From Arcobacter venerupis (GTDB taxonomy: Bacteria > Campylobacterota > Campylobacteria > Campylobacterales > Arcobacteraceae), in contig NZ_CP053840.1 in assembly GCF_013201665.1 (NCBI RefSeq), positions 62,001 through 126,000 on the forward strand: a stretch of DNA of 64,000 nucleotides. The letters run 5' to 3'. The position numbers and the translations under genes were made by a program. Of this stretch, positions 1-8,196 are shown in pieces; position 1 is the stretch's first letter, and each line of letters opens with the position of its first letter. The notes below the pieces were generated by a model. The model had not been told where the DNA came from and did no database searches. It was given only the letters and a program-made list of their open reading frames with translations.

Positions 1-275
1 GATATGGATTTTTGCACTCTTATGTGGTAAACAAAAGATTTATAAAAATCTCACCTTGGATTATGGATAATGAAGCCTTTTTAGATGCTGAGAAGCTTTT
101 GCGAGGAGTTTTATATTATCGAGGATTAAAAAGCATTTATGGATATGCTCCAAAAAATGTAAAAGAGATAGTGGATTTATATCAAAGCTATAAGTTTAAA
201 ATTTATGGGGATTTTAAACTTATGTATTTGAATGAAAAACCAAACATCATACTAGATAATTTATACGCAATTTAA
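1..275 (+). CDS. C-terminal fragment of an unrecognised protein at the tail of a nif-type cluster
   Basis: The reading frame is open from base 3 to the stop at 273-275. The first possible start in the window (TTG at 12) has no ribosome binding site and the frame continues upstream, so this is the 3' end of a longer gene. The visible 91 residues mix aromatic and charged residues and end in NLYAI. I see no cysteine motif, membrane segment or signal peptide, and I do not recognise the family. The next gene starts only 10 bases downstream behind AAAGGAG, so it is probably in the same operon as the nitrogen-fixation genes that follow. A nif-related role is inferred from position only. Confidence 0.6.
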   Translation, partial: YGFLHSYVVNKRFIKISPWIMDNEAFLDAEKLLRGVLYYRGLKSIYGYAPKNVKEIVDLYQSYKFKIYGDFKLMYLNEKPNIILDNLYAI

Positions 276-285
276 AGGAGTAATT

Positions 286-492
286 ATGGAATTAACACAT
301 GAGCAAAAAGAGTTAAAAAAAGAGTTGGCTAAATATAAAAGAAAAGTTGTTGAGTTAGCAGGTGAAGTTCATGACATCGTTGAAGATTCTATTTGGACTG
401 ATTATGTGAGATTACCAAAATTGAGCCAAGATATAGATTCTGGAATGAAAATTGTTAATGAGTTTTTAGAACGACATCCATACTTAAAGTAG
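286..492 (+). CDS. DUF683/CCE_0567-like small protein of nitrogen-fixation clusters
   Basis: This 68-residue, highly charged helical protein has an N-terminal stretch rich in Glu/Lys, then a conserved-looking block EVHDIVED followed by W-x5-LP. Pattern KR-(x)n-LHDLxED-(x)n-W-x2-P is what I recall for the DUF683 family, short antiparallel-helix metalloproteins found next to nifX in diazotrophs. The His in the VHD block would be the metal ligand in that family. A good AAAGGAG lies 6 bases before the ATG. Position between a gene fragment and further nif-type genes, including nifQ 1.3 kb downstream, supports the call. Exact function is not established. The family call is from memory of the motif, not a search. 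Confidence 0.65.
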   Translation: MELTHEQKELKKELAKYKRKVVELAGEVHDIVEDSIWTDYVRLPKLSQDIDSGMKIVNEFLERHPYLK

Positions 493-498
493 TATATA

Positions 499-747
499 AT
501 GGAAAATTTAAAAGATAAACAAATTTGTGAATGTGGGGGAATGACCATTCTTCAAGCACAAAAAATATTTGAAGAAACTGACTTACCATATAAAAAAGCA
601 AAAAAACTTGTTACTGGCTGTAGTCAAACTTGTTGTAGAAGACCTTTAATGGCTCTATTTAACATGGTTGAATTTGGTGAAGTTGATTATGAAGAGATTG
701 CATTTTTAATTGATGCGAAAAACGATAGATTAAAGGATGACGAATGA
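499..747 (+). CDS. small Fe-S-type protein with BFD-like cysteine pattern, in nif region
   Basis: 82 residues with five cysteines: C10-x-C12, then C41-x3-C45-C46 following a TGC and before RRP. C-x-C, a spacer of about 30 residues, then a second close cysteine pair is the layout of BFD-like [2Fe-2S] domains (bacterioferritin-associated ferredoxin, NifU central domain, NirB). The spacer here is 28 residues, slightly shorter than usual. A cluster-binding role in nitrogenase assembly or electron supply is inferred from this pattern and from its place between the DUF683-like gene and nifQ. It begins 6 bases after the previous stop, and its stop overlaps the LRR gene start (ATGA), indicating translational coupling. 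I cannot assign a named nif gene. Confidence 0.55.
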   Translation: MENLKDKQICECGGMTILQAQKIFEETDLPYKKAKKLVTGCSQTCCRRPLMALFNMVEFGEVDYEEIAFLIDAKNDRLKDDE

Positions 748-1739
748 GTTACGATATCGAACATTTTGTAAAATGGATAAGAGCTAACGATTTAACACCT
801 ATAATGTCAGTTGTTGAAGATGATTTGGAGTTATTAACACATTTAGATTTATCAAAAAGAAATTTAAAAGATTTACCTGAATCAATTGGAATTTTAAAAA
901 ATCTAAGCGTTTTAAAACTCTCAAATAACAAACTTAGAAAACTTCCAAAAGCAATTGGAGAATTAAAAAACTTAAGAAATCTTCAATGTGAAAATAATTT
1001 AATTGAAGAGTTACCAACAGAAATAGGAAATCTAGCAAATCTAATGATATTAAATCTAAATGTAAATAGACTAAAAGCCTTACCAAAAGGTTTTTATGAT
1101 TTAAAATCACTAACTAGACTTACCCTTGCTGCAAATAGAATTGAGAGTTTAGATGAAGATTTCAAAAAATTATCAAAACTTTTATATCTCTCACTTGAAA
1201 CAAATGAGTTAGAAGATATTCCTGATATTTTTGAGAATATGCAACAGCTTTATTATTTGGATTTATCGTTCAATCATTTAACTTCTTTGCCCTCTTCTTT
1301 ATCAAGAATAAAAGAGTTAGAGACTCTTATTTTAGAAGGAAATAGTTTAAAAGAATTACCATCTTTAGAATCTCACGATATGCTTATAAAACTTGATTTG
1401 AGTGGGAATAATTTAACATCTTTAGATTTTGATATTAGTCGTTTAGAAGACTTAAAAATATTAATTTTGGACAATAACTTATTAATAAAACTTCCAAAAG
1501 ATATTTGTAAGTTAAATAAACTTAGTACTTTGTCAGTTAGTTCAAATAAATTAGATGAGTTGCCTGATTTAATAGGTGATTTAGTAAATCTTCAAGAGTT
1601 AGATGTAGAAGATAATGATTTAAATTCTATTCCAGAGTCAATTAAAAATCTAACTAATTTGAATAATTTATTTATAGATAATAATAATGGATTAAAAAAA
1701 CCAAAATCACTTGAGTTAGAATTTTGTGATGTAAAATAA
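744..1739 (+). CDS. leucine-rich repeat protein in nif operon
   Basis: 331 residues made almost wholly of leucine-rich repeats of about 23 residues with the pattern L-x2-L-x-L-x2-N-x-L-x2-LP, running from about residue 28 to 320 (roughly a dozen units). There is no signal peptide or membrane segment, so the solenoid is probably cytoplasmic. Short helical residues 1-27 form the cap. Such LRR proteins serve as protein-binding scaffolds. LRR genes are known inside some nif clusters but have no agreed function there. The ATG overlaps the stop of the upstream Fe-S-type gene (ATGA), and the nifQ-like gene starts 10 bases downstream, so it belongs to the same transcript. Confidence 0.85.
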   Translation: MSYDIEHFVKWIRANDLTPIMSVVEDDLELLTHLDLSKRNLKDLPESIGILKNLSVLKLSNNKLRKLPKAIGELKNLRNLQCENNLIEELPTEIGNLANLMILNLNVNRLKALPKGFYDLKSLTRLTLAANRIESLDEDFKKLSKLLYLSLETNELEDIPDIFENMQQLYYLDLSFNHLTSLPSSLSRIKELETLILEGNSLKELPSLESHDMLIKLDLSGNNLTSLDFDISRLEDLKILILDNNLLIKLPKDICKLNKLSTLSVSSNKLDELPDLIGDLVNLQELDVEDNDLNSIPESIKNLTNLNNLFIDNNNGLKKPKSLELEFCDVK

Positions 1740-1749
1740 GGAGTATCCC

Positions 1750-2076
1750 ATGAGTAGTTTAGTACATATAACAATGGAAAGTGAAATTTTAGAACTTCTT
1801 CAAAGTCATGCAAATGACAAATATGCAAAAGATGAACTAGCTCCATGGATTGCAAAAACTTCATTACAAATGGGACATTTATACTCAGATTTAGGTTTAG
1901 AAAGTAGAGAAGAGATGGGGAAATTTATGAGCAAAAATTTCACCTCATTAGCAAAACTAAAACCTCAAGATAAACGATGGAAAAAGTATTTGTATGATTG
2001 TATTGGCAAAACAGCCCCTGCTTGTGCTGCTTGTGATGATATTAGTAACTGTTTTAATTGCTCTTTAAATCAATAA
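1750..2076 (+). CDS. nifQ: NifQ-like molybdenum-trafficking protein (short form)
   Basis: NifQ carries an Fe-S/Mo species and passes molybdenum to the NifEN/NifH FeMo-cofactor assembly site. The features I recognise are HLYSDLGL-SR near residue 40, the [KR]WKK[YF]LY block near residue 77, and the C-terminal cysteine cluster C-x7-C-x2-C-x5-C-x2-C. The family signature is C-x4-C-x2-C-x5-C, so the core C-x2-C-x5-C is kept but the first cysteine is shifted and an extra one is added. At 108 residues it is much shorter than typical NifQ (about 170-200), lacking most of the N-terminal half. AAGGAG precedes the ATG. It directly follows the LRR gene in the nif-type operon. Confidence 0.8.
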   Translation: MSSLVHITMESEILELLQSHANDKYAKDELAPWIAKTSLQMGHLYSDLGLESREEMGKFMSKNFTSLAKLKPQDKRWKKYLYDCIGKTAPACAACDDISNCFNCSLNQ

Positions 2077-2086
2077 AGGAAGCATA

Positions 2087-2200
2087 TTGAATATTAAAAA
2101 TAAGTCTCAAAATAGAAACTTTAGTAAAAAAGATTTAGCTATTTTAGTCTCTTTTGAGCTTATGATTGTTCTTGTTTCTTTATTTTTTACAATGGATTAA
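2087..2200 (+). CDS. 37-residue single-pass membrane peptide after nifQ
   Basis: A short frame starting with TTG at 2087 and preceded by AAAGGA with a 6-base gap. The first 17 residues are polar and basic (NIKNKSQNRNFSKKD). They are followed by about 18 hydrophobic residues (LAILVSFELMIVLVSLFF) and a three-residue tail, which gives one membrane helix with a cytoplasmic basic N-terminus. It starts 11 bases after the nifQ stop, so it would be the last gene of the nif-type operon. Its stop TAA overlaps the stop of the convergent pseudouridine synthase gene. Function unknown; the good ribosome binding site and the helix argue that it is translated. Confidence 0.55.
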   Translation: MNIKNKSQNRNFSKKDLAILVSFELMIVLVSLFFTMD

Positions 2201-3093
2201 TTTAAAAATTCATTGTAAAGGTCTTTGTTTTTAGAGAATATTTTATAAGTTACATCTTTGTATGTAAACTCTAAATAATTAGCATGAAGCCATAATCTAC
2301 TTGATTTTGTAACTTCAAATCTATCTTCAAGACTTAGGGTTTTATTTAGATAATTTTCTGCACTATCATCATCAACTCCATAAATTGGGTCACCTAAAAT
2401 TGTATGACCAATTGAGTGTAAATGAACTCTAATTTGATGCTGTCTCCCTGTTAATGGTAAGGCTTCAATAAGAGTTAAATCTTTTTCTTTATTATATTTA
2501 AGAGGTTTTATAATAGTAATAGACTCTTTCCCCTCATCGCAAACTTTCATTCGTACACCAATTACAAGCCCTTCTCTATCTAGCCCTTTATCTATTCTAA
2601 TCTCTTCTTTTATTTCGCCTTGAGCAATTGCCAGATATGATTTATGATATTTTTTTTCTTGGAACATCTCTTTTAGAGCAATTTCGCTTTTTTTGTTTTT
2701 CCCAACGATAATCAAACCTGATGTTTCAGCGTCAATTCTATGAATTAAATTTGCATCTTCCCCAAAATGAAACCTAATTTCATCAAGTAAAGAGTAAGGT
2801 GTACTTTTTGAAATTGGGTGAACCATAAGATTTGTAGGTTTATCAAAAATTGCAAAATCAGTAAACTCAAGAAGAGGTTTTAAGCCCTTTGAAACACCCT
2901 CAAAAACAGCTATATAAATGTAATCAGTTGGAATAGTTTCCCCAGTATTTATAGTGTTCATGTTTTCATCAAAAATTCTTCCTTTTGATGTGAGTCTTTG
3001 CCCTATTTTAGGGTCTAGACCTAACTCATGTATCAAAAATATTTGTATTTTTTTACCTTTGATAGCTTTGTGTTTTTTAAGTGTAAATGGCAA
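2197..3093 (-). CDS. RluA-family pseudouridine synthase
   Basis: Isomerises uridine to pseudouridine in rRNA or tRNA. The catalytic signature HRIDAETSGL (family HRLDxxTSGL, catalytic Asp) lies at about residues 118-127. FDKPTNLMVHP upstream and the C-terminal block TGRQHQIRVHL are the other hallmark motifs of the RluA/RluC/RluD family. The N-terminal 60 residues could be a small S4-like RNA-binding domain (RLTSKGRI). Length of 298 is normal. It is convergent with the nif-type operon, with overlapping stop codons and no room for a separate terminator. Target site cannot be told from sequence, so no specific symbol is given. Confidence 0.9.
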   Translation of the reverse strand: MPFTLKKHKAIKGKKIQIFLIHELGLDPKIGQRLTSKGRIFDENMNTINTGETIPTDYIYIAVFEGVSKGLKPLLEFTDFAIFDKPTNLMVHPISKSTPYSLLDEIRFHFGEDANLIHRIDAETSGLIIVGKNKKSEIALKEMFQEKKYHKSYLAIAQGEIKEEIRIDKGLDREGLVIGVRMKVCDEGKESITIIKPLKYNKEKDLTLIEALPLTGRQHQIRVHLHSIGHTILGDPIYGVDDDSAENYLNKTLSLEDRFEVTKSSRLWLHANYLEFTYKDVTYKIFSKNKDLYNEFLN

Positions 3094-3240
3094 ATTTTTA
3101 TCCTATTGTTTTTTGGTAATCTAATATTTTTTAATAGATTTTTTAAGTTTATATTGGTGTAATTTAGATACCATATCATACATAAATTAATAAAAATATT
3201 TAATAAAAATTCAAGAAACATGATTATAAGGGACATATAA

Positions 3241-4572
3241 ATGGTTGAAAGATACGCTAGAGTTGAAATGAGTTCAAAGTGGACTCAAGAAGCAAGATAT
3301 GCAGCATGGTTAGAAGTAGAAAAAGCTGCTGTTAAAGCTTGGAATAAAATTGGACTTATTCCCGATGCTGATTGTGAAAAAATAATAAAAAATGCTACTT
3401 TCTCAGTAGAGCGAATTGAAGAAATCGAAGCTGTTACAAAACATGACTTAATTGCATTTAATACAAGCGTATCTGAATCTTTAGGTGAAGAATCAAGATG
3501 GTTCCACTATGGAATGACATCTTCTGATGCTGTTGATACGGGTGTAGCTCTTCAAATGAGAGACTCTTTAAAAATAATTATTGAAGATGTGAAAATGCTA
3601 ATGGAGTCTATTAAAACAAGAGCCTATGAGCATAAAATGACTTTAATGGTTGGAAGAAGTCATGGTATTCACGGTGAGCCAATAACTTTTGGTTTAACTT
3701 TAGCTGTTTGGTATGATGAAGTTGCACGTCATCTTTTAAATCTTGAACAAACAATGGAAGTTATAGCAGTTGGACAAATCTCAGGCGCTATGGGTAACTT
3801 TGCCCACGCACCACTTGAACTTGAAGAGTATGCAATGGCAGAACTTGGGTTAAAACCAGAACCTTGCTCAAATCAAGTAATCCATAGAGATAGATATGCA
3901 AGACTTGCAACGGCTTTAGCACTACTTGCATCTAGCGTTGAAAAATTTGCAGTTCAAGTAAGACACTTACAAAGAACAGAAGTTTATGAGTGTGAAGAGT
4001 ATTTTGCAAAAGGTCAAAAAGGATCTTCTGCAATGCCTCACAAAAGAAATCCAATTTTAACAGAAAACATAACTGGACTTGCAAGAATGATTAGATCATA
4101 TGCAATTCCTGCTATGGAAAATGTTGCTTTATGGCACGAAAGAGATATTTCTCACTCTTCAACAGAGAGATTTTGGTTACCAGATGCCTTTATTACAAGT
4201 GATTTTATGTTACACAGAATGAATAGTGTAATTGCAAATTTAACTGTAATGCCAGAAAATATGATGAAAAATTTAAACTTAACTGGTGGATTAGTATTCT
4301 CTCAAAGAGTATTACTTGAGTTACCACTTGCAGGTGTTTCAAGAGAAGATGCCTATAGAATTATTCAAAGAAATGCGATGAAAGTTTGGGAAGAGATTCA
4401 ACATGGAAAACCAACAACAAATGAAAAAGGTGAATCTTTATACCTTCAATACCTTTTAGCAGATGAAGAATTAAGAAATTCATTATCTGAAGAACAAATA
4501 AGAGAATGTTTTAACTTCGAATACTATACAAAAAATGTGGATAAAATTTTCAACAGAGTATTCAAAAAATAA
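3241..4572 (+). CDS. purB: adenylosuccinate lyase
   Basis: Cleaves SAICAR and adenylosuccinate with release of fumarate, in de novo purine and AMP synthesis. The fumarase/aspartase superfamily signature SSAMPHKRNP is at about residues 262-271, with catalytic-loop serines just before it. TSSDAVDTG and GRSHGIHGEPITFG are the other two active-site regions. Length of 443 fits the family. Start at the ATG after AAGGGAC with about 6 bases spacing. It is followed 24 bases later by nrdA in the same direction, so the two nucleotide-synthesis genes may be co-transcribed. Confidence 0.97.
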   Translation: MVERYARVEMSSKWTQEARYAAWLEVEKAAVKAWNKIGLIPDADCEKIIKNATFSVERIEEIEAVTKHDLIAFNTSVSESLGEESRWFHYGMTSSDAVDTGVALQMRDSLKIIIEDVKMLMESIKTRAYEHKMTLMVGRSHGIHGEPITFGLTLAVWYDEVARHLLNLEQTMEVIAVGQISGAMGNFAHAPLELEEYAMAELGLKPEPCSNQVIHRDRYARLATALALLASSVEKFAVQVRHLQRTEVYECEEYFAKGQKGSSAMPHKRNPILTENITGLARMIRSYAIPAMENVALWHERDISHSSTERFWLPDAFITSDFMLHRMNSVIANLTVMPENMMKNLNLTGGLVFSQRVLLELPLAGVSREDAYRIIQRNAMKVWEEIQHGKPTTNEKGESLYLQYLLADEELRNSLSEEQIRECFNFEYYTKNVDKIFNRVFKK

Positions 4573-4596
4573 TATAAGATACTACAAGGTAAAATT

Positions 4597-6981
4597 ATGG
4601 GAATTATGATAAAAAAAAGAAATGGTCGCAAAGAAGTTTTAGATATTACTAAAATTCAAAAAATGACTGTGGAGGCAACTGAAGATTTAGATGGTGTCTC
4701 TCAAAGTGAACTAGAACTTGATGCTCAAATCAAATTTATTGATGGGATGAGTTCTTCTGATATTCAAGATGCACTTATTAAAACAGCCGTTGAAAAAATT
4801 GATATAGATGTTCCAAATTGGACATTTGTAGCAGCTCGTCTTTTTGTTTTTGATTTATATCACAGAGTTGGAAAAGCAACTCATGGGATAAAAGGTGAGC
4901 CATATTGCCATTTAAGAGATTATTTGAAATATGGAAAAGACGCAGGAAGATTAATTCCTAGTCTTGGTGAAGGTTACGATTTAGATGAATTAAATGATTA
5001 TATTGACCCTAAAAGAGATTTCTTATTTAACTACTTAGGAATCAAAACTTTATATGATAGATATTTAATTAAAAACAATAAAGCTGAACCAATCGAGTTA
5101 CCACAACATATGTTTATGGCAATTGCAATGTTTTTAGCTCAAGATGAAGTTAATAAACAACAATGCGCAAAAGAGTTTTATGATGTAGTTTCTAAATTTG
5201 AAGTAATGCTTGCCACTCCAACTTTATCAAATGCTAGAACAAATAGACACCAATTATCTTCTTGTTATATTGGAAGTTCTCCTGATAATATCGAGGGAAT
5301 TTTTGATGGTTACAAAGAGATGGCACTATTATCTAAATTTGGTGGAGGAATTGGTTGGGATTGGAATCAAATCAGAGCTTTAGGTGGTGTTATTGATGAC
5401 CACAAAAGTGCTGCTGGTGGAACAGTTCCATTCTTAAAAATCACAAATGATATAGCACTAGCAGTTGACCAATTGGGTACAAGAAAAGGTGCAATTGCCG
5501 TTTATCTTGAACCTTGGCACATGGATATAGTTGACTTTATTGACTTAAAGAAAAACTCTGGTGAAGAAAGAAGAAGAGCTCACGATTTATTCCCTGCTTT
5601 ATGGATAACTGATTTATTTATGGAGAGAGTTTTAGAAGATGCTCATTGGACTTTATTTGACCCTTATGAAGTAAAAGACTTAAGTGAGTGTTATGGTGAT
5701 GAATTCAAAGTAAAATATATTGCTTATGAAAATGATGAGTCTATTACAAAAAATGTGATGAAAGCAAAAGATTTATGGAAAAAAGTTTTAACTTCATATT
5801 TTGAATCTGGAAGTCCATTCTTATGTTTCAAAGATACAGCAAATAGAGCAAATCCAAATTCGCATGTTGGACATATTAGAAGCTCAAATCTTTGTACAGA
5901 GATTTTCCAAAATACAAATCCAAACTATTACAAAATCAGACTTGAGTTTGTAGATGGAACAGTTTCTACTTATGAAGAAGAAGAGTTAATTGTTGTTGAT
6001 GGTGGAATCACTAAAAAAGCAAATAAAGTTTCTGCTCTTGATAGTATTAATGGAAAAAGAGTATTTATTGTTGAAAAAGAAAAAATTGATGGAGATACAG
6101 CTGTTTGTAACTTAGCTTCTGTAAATCTTTCAAGAATTAATACAAAAGAAGATATTGAAAGAGTTGTTCCAATAGCTATTAGAATGCTTGATAATGTTAT
6201 TGATTTAAATTTCTATCCATTAAGAAAAGTAAAAGCTACAAACCTAAAATCAAGAAGTATTGGTTTAGGTGTTATGGGTGAAGCTGAAATGTTAGCTGAA
6301 TACAAACTTGTTTGGGGTTCAAATGAACACTTCAAAAAAATCGACCAAATTATGGAAGCAATTTCATATAATGCAATCAAATCAAGTTCAAATATAGCAA
6401 TAGAAAAAGGTATTTACCCTACTTTTGAGGGTTCTAAATGGTCTTTAGGAATTATGCCACATGACCACGCTCCTCAAGCTGTAAATGCACTTGTAAATAA
6501 AGATTTATTTGATGCTTCTTACGATTGGGATGAATTAAGAGCAAAAGTTAAAAAAGATGGAATGAGAAATGGTTATTTAATGGCCGTTGCTCCAACTTCA
6601 TCTATTTCAATTCTTGTAGGAACTACACAAGCAATAGAACCAGTTTACAAAAGAAAATGGTTTGAAGAGAACTTATCAGGATTAATTCCAGTTGTTGTTC
6701 CAAAACTAAGTCCTGAAACTTGGAATTATTATACTCCTGCTTTTGAAATTGACCAATTACAAGTAATTAAAGCAGCCGCAATTAGACAAAAATGGATAGA
6801 CCAAGGTCAATCAACAAATATTTTCATGAGCTTAGATAAAGCAAGTGGAAAACATCTACATGAAATCTATACATTAGCTTGGAAATTAGGACTTAAATCA
6901 ACATATTATTTAAGAAGCCAATCACCAGAAGCAAAAAATGATGTAGAAGACAGATCTATGGAGTGTAGCGGTTGTCAATAA
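4597..6981 (+). CDS. nrdA: class Ia ribonucleoside-diphosphate reductase, alpha subunit
   Basis: Reduces ribonucleoside diphosphates to deoxy forms. The N-terminal 90 residues match an ATP-cone allosteric domain (IKKRNGRKE start). Then come the barrel motifs: SSCYIGSSPDN with the first redox cysteine, SNLCTEI with the thiyl-radical cysteine, AVCNLASVNLS with the partner cysteine, and PTSSISILVGTTQAIEP. The C-terminal tail ends CSGCQ, the mobile cysteine pair that passes electrons from thioredoxin or glutaredoxin. 794 residues is normal. Start ATG has AAGG 7 bases upstream. nrdB follows 75 bases downstream. The enzyme is oxygen-dependent; no class III nrdD is seen in this window. Confidence 0.97.
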   Translation: MGIMIKKRNGRKEVLDITKIQKMTVEATEDLDGVSQSELELDAQIKFIDGMSSSDIQDALIKTAVEKIDIDVPNWTFVAARLFVFDLYHRVGKATHGIKGEPYCHLRDYLKYGKDAGRLIPSLGEGYDLDELNDYIDPKRDFLFNYLGIKTLYDRYLIKNNKAEPIELPQHMFMAIAMFLAQDEVNKQQCAKEFYDVVSKFEVMLATPTLSNARTNRHQLSSCYIGSSPDNIEGIFDGYKEMALLSKFGGGIGWDWNQIRALGGVIDDHKSAAGGTVPFLKITNDIALAVDQLGTRKGAIAVYLEPWHMDIVDFIDLKKNSGEERRRAHDLFPALWITDLFMERVLEDAHWTLFDPYEVKDLSECYGDEFKVKYIAYENDESITKNVMKAKDLWKKVLTSYFESGSPFLCFKDTANRANPNSHVGHIRSSNLCTEIFQNTNPNYYKIRLEFVDGTVSTYEEEELIVVDGGITKKANKVSALDSINGKRVFIVEKEKIDGDTAVCNLASVNLSRINTKEDIERVVPIAIRMLDNVIDLNFYPLRKVKATNLKSRSIGLGVMGEAEMLAEYKLVWGSNEHFKKIDQIMEAISYNAIKSSSNIAIEKGIYPTFEGSKWSLGIMPHDHAPQAVNALVNKDLFDASYDWDELRAKVKKDGMRNGYLMAVAPTSSISILVGTTQAIEPVYKRKWFEENLSGLIPVVVPKLSPETWNYYTPAFEIDQLQVIKAAAIRQKWIDQGQSTNIFMSLDKASGKHLHEIYTLAWKLGLKSTYYLRSQSPEAKNDVEDRSMECSGCQ

Positions 6982-7056
6982 GATAACCTTACATTCTATC
7001 AATACAAACAATTAAATTTATATAATAAAATCTTAGAAAAAAGCAGAGGACTCCAA

Positions 7057-8076
7057 ATGGAAAGAAAAACTAGTTATAACCCTGATTCTAAAGAGAGTTT
7101 AAACGATAGAAGAGTTTTTGGTGGAAATAGTGATGGAATGATTAATTTTACTAAAATGAAATATCAATGGGCTTTAAATCTTTGGGATACAATGGAAGCA
7201 AATACTTGGTTTCCAAGAGAAGTTCAAATGACAGGTGATGCAAAAGATTATAAATATCTAACAGAGCCTGAAAAAAGAATGTATGATTTAGTTTTATCTC
7301 AACTTATTTTTATGGATTCATTACAAACAAATAACCTAATGGATAATATAAATCCATATATCACAGCTCCTGAAATAAATGCTTGTTTAGCAAGACAATC
7401 TTATGAAGAAGCAAATCACAGTAAATCATATGCAGTTATGGTTGAGTCTATTTCTGATAACACAGACTTGATTTATGATATGTGGAAAAATGATGTAAAA
7501 CTAAGAGAAAAAAACAACTACATTGCAGCTGTTTATAAAGACCTTTCAGGTGAAATCACAGATGAAAAAATCGTTTTAGCACTTTTCGCAAATCAGATTT
7601 TAGAGGGATTATATTTTTATGCTGGATTTGCAGCTATGTATGCCCTTGGAAAATCAGGAAAAATGCTTGGAAGTTCACAAATGATTAGATTCATCCAAAG
7701 AGATGAAGTTACTCACCTTTTACTTTTCCAAAACATGATAAATTCAGTTAGAAAAGAGAGACCAGAACTATTCACAGCCCAACTTGAAGAGACTGTAAGA
7801 GGAATGTTCAGAAAAGCCGTAGAACTAGAATCAGCTTGGGGTTCATATATCACTCAAGGTCAAATCCTAGGTTTCACAGATGGAATCATAAAACAATATA
7901 TTCAATATCTTGCAGATAAAAGATTAGATGCAGTTGGATATAAACCAGAATACAACGTAAAACACCCTATTCCATGGGTTGATGGTTATGCAAGTTTCAA
8001 TGACCAAAGAACAAACTTCTTCGAAGGTAATGTAGTTAACTACAGTAAAGGTTCAATCGACTTCGACGATTTTTAA
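7057..8076 (+). CDS. nrdB: class Ia ribonucleotide reductase, beta (radical) subunit
   Basis: Holds the diiron centre and tyrosyl radical that starts catalysis in NrdA. Visible metal-site segments are E-x2-H-x3-Y in [11 protein letters not shown] (ligands Glu and His, and the Tyr at the position of the E. coli radical residue), the [10 protein letters not shown] ligand segment, and [10 protein letters not shown] with the last Glu and His. C-terminal FDDF fits the NrdA-docking tail. 339 residues, normal. AGAGGA precedes the ATG at 6-7 bases. The gene is followed by a palindromic intergenic element that may end the transcript. Confidence 0.97.
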   Translation: MERKTSYNPDSKESLNDRRVFGGNSDGMINFTKMKYQWALNLWDTMEANTWFPREVQMTGDAKDYKYLTEPEKRMYDLVLSQLIFMDSLQTNNLMDNINPYITAPEINACLARQSYEEANHSKSYAVMVESISDNTDLIYDMWKNDVKLREKNNYIAAVYKDLSGEITDEKIVLALFANQILEGLYFYAGFAAMYALGKSGKMLGSSQMIRFIQRDEVTHLLLFQNMINSVRKERPELFTAQLEETVRGMFRKAVELESAWGSYITQGQILGFTDGIIKQYIQYLADKRLDAVGYKPEYNVKHPIPWVDGYASFNDQRTNFFEGNVVNYSKGSIDFDDF

Positions 8077-8190
8077 TAGTTCTTTTACACAATCTCAGCG
8101 TTGGAGCAATTTTTTTACTCAGTCACATACTGATTGTATGCTCCCTCGCAAAAAAATCACTCCGCCTTGACCTTGAATAAAATAACTATT
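8075..8190. repeat. nested imperfect palindrome between nrdB and an orphan membrane gene
   Basis: Three nested inverted-repeat pairs share one centre. The outer arms are AATAGTTCTTTT (8075-8086) and AAAATAACTATT (8179-8190), with one mismatch. The middle arms are GGAGCAATTTTTTT (8103-8116) and AAAAAAATCACTCC (8150-8163), with two mismatches. The inner hairpin is CATAC-TGATT-GTATG (8126-8140). The whole covers about 115 bases and overlaps the nrdB stop. It could act as a bidirectional terminator, but it is longer and more layered than the simple hairpins elsewhere in this window. It resembles small palindromic intergenic elements seen in many bacteria, although I cannot name the family. Confidence 0.7.
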
Positions 8191-8196
8191 AAAAAA

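Noticed and set aside
3033-3236. A 67-residue minus-strand frame upstream of the pseudouridine synthase
   Set aside because: It overlaps the synthase start and AT-rich spacer, with no ribosome binding site and no family-like sequence.
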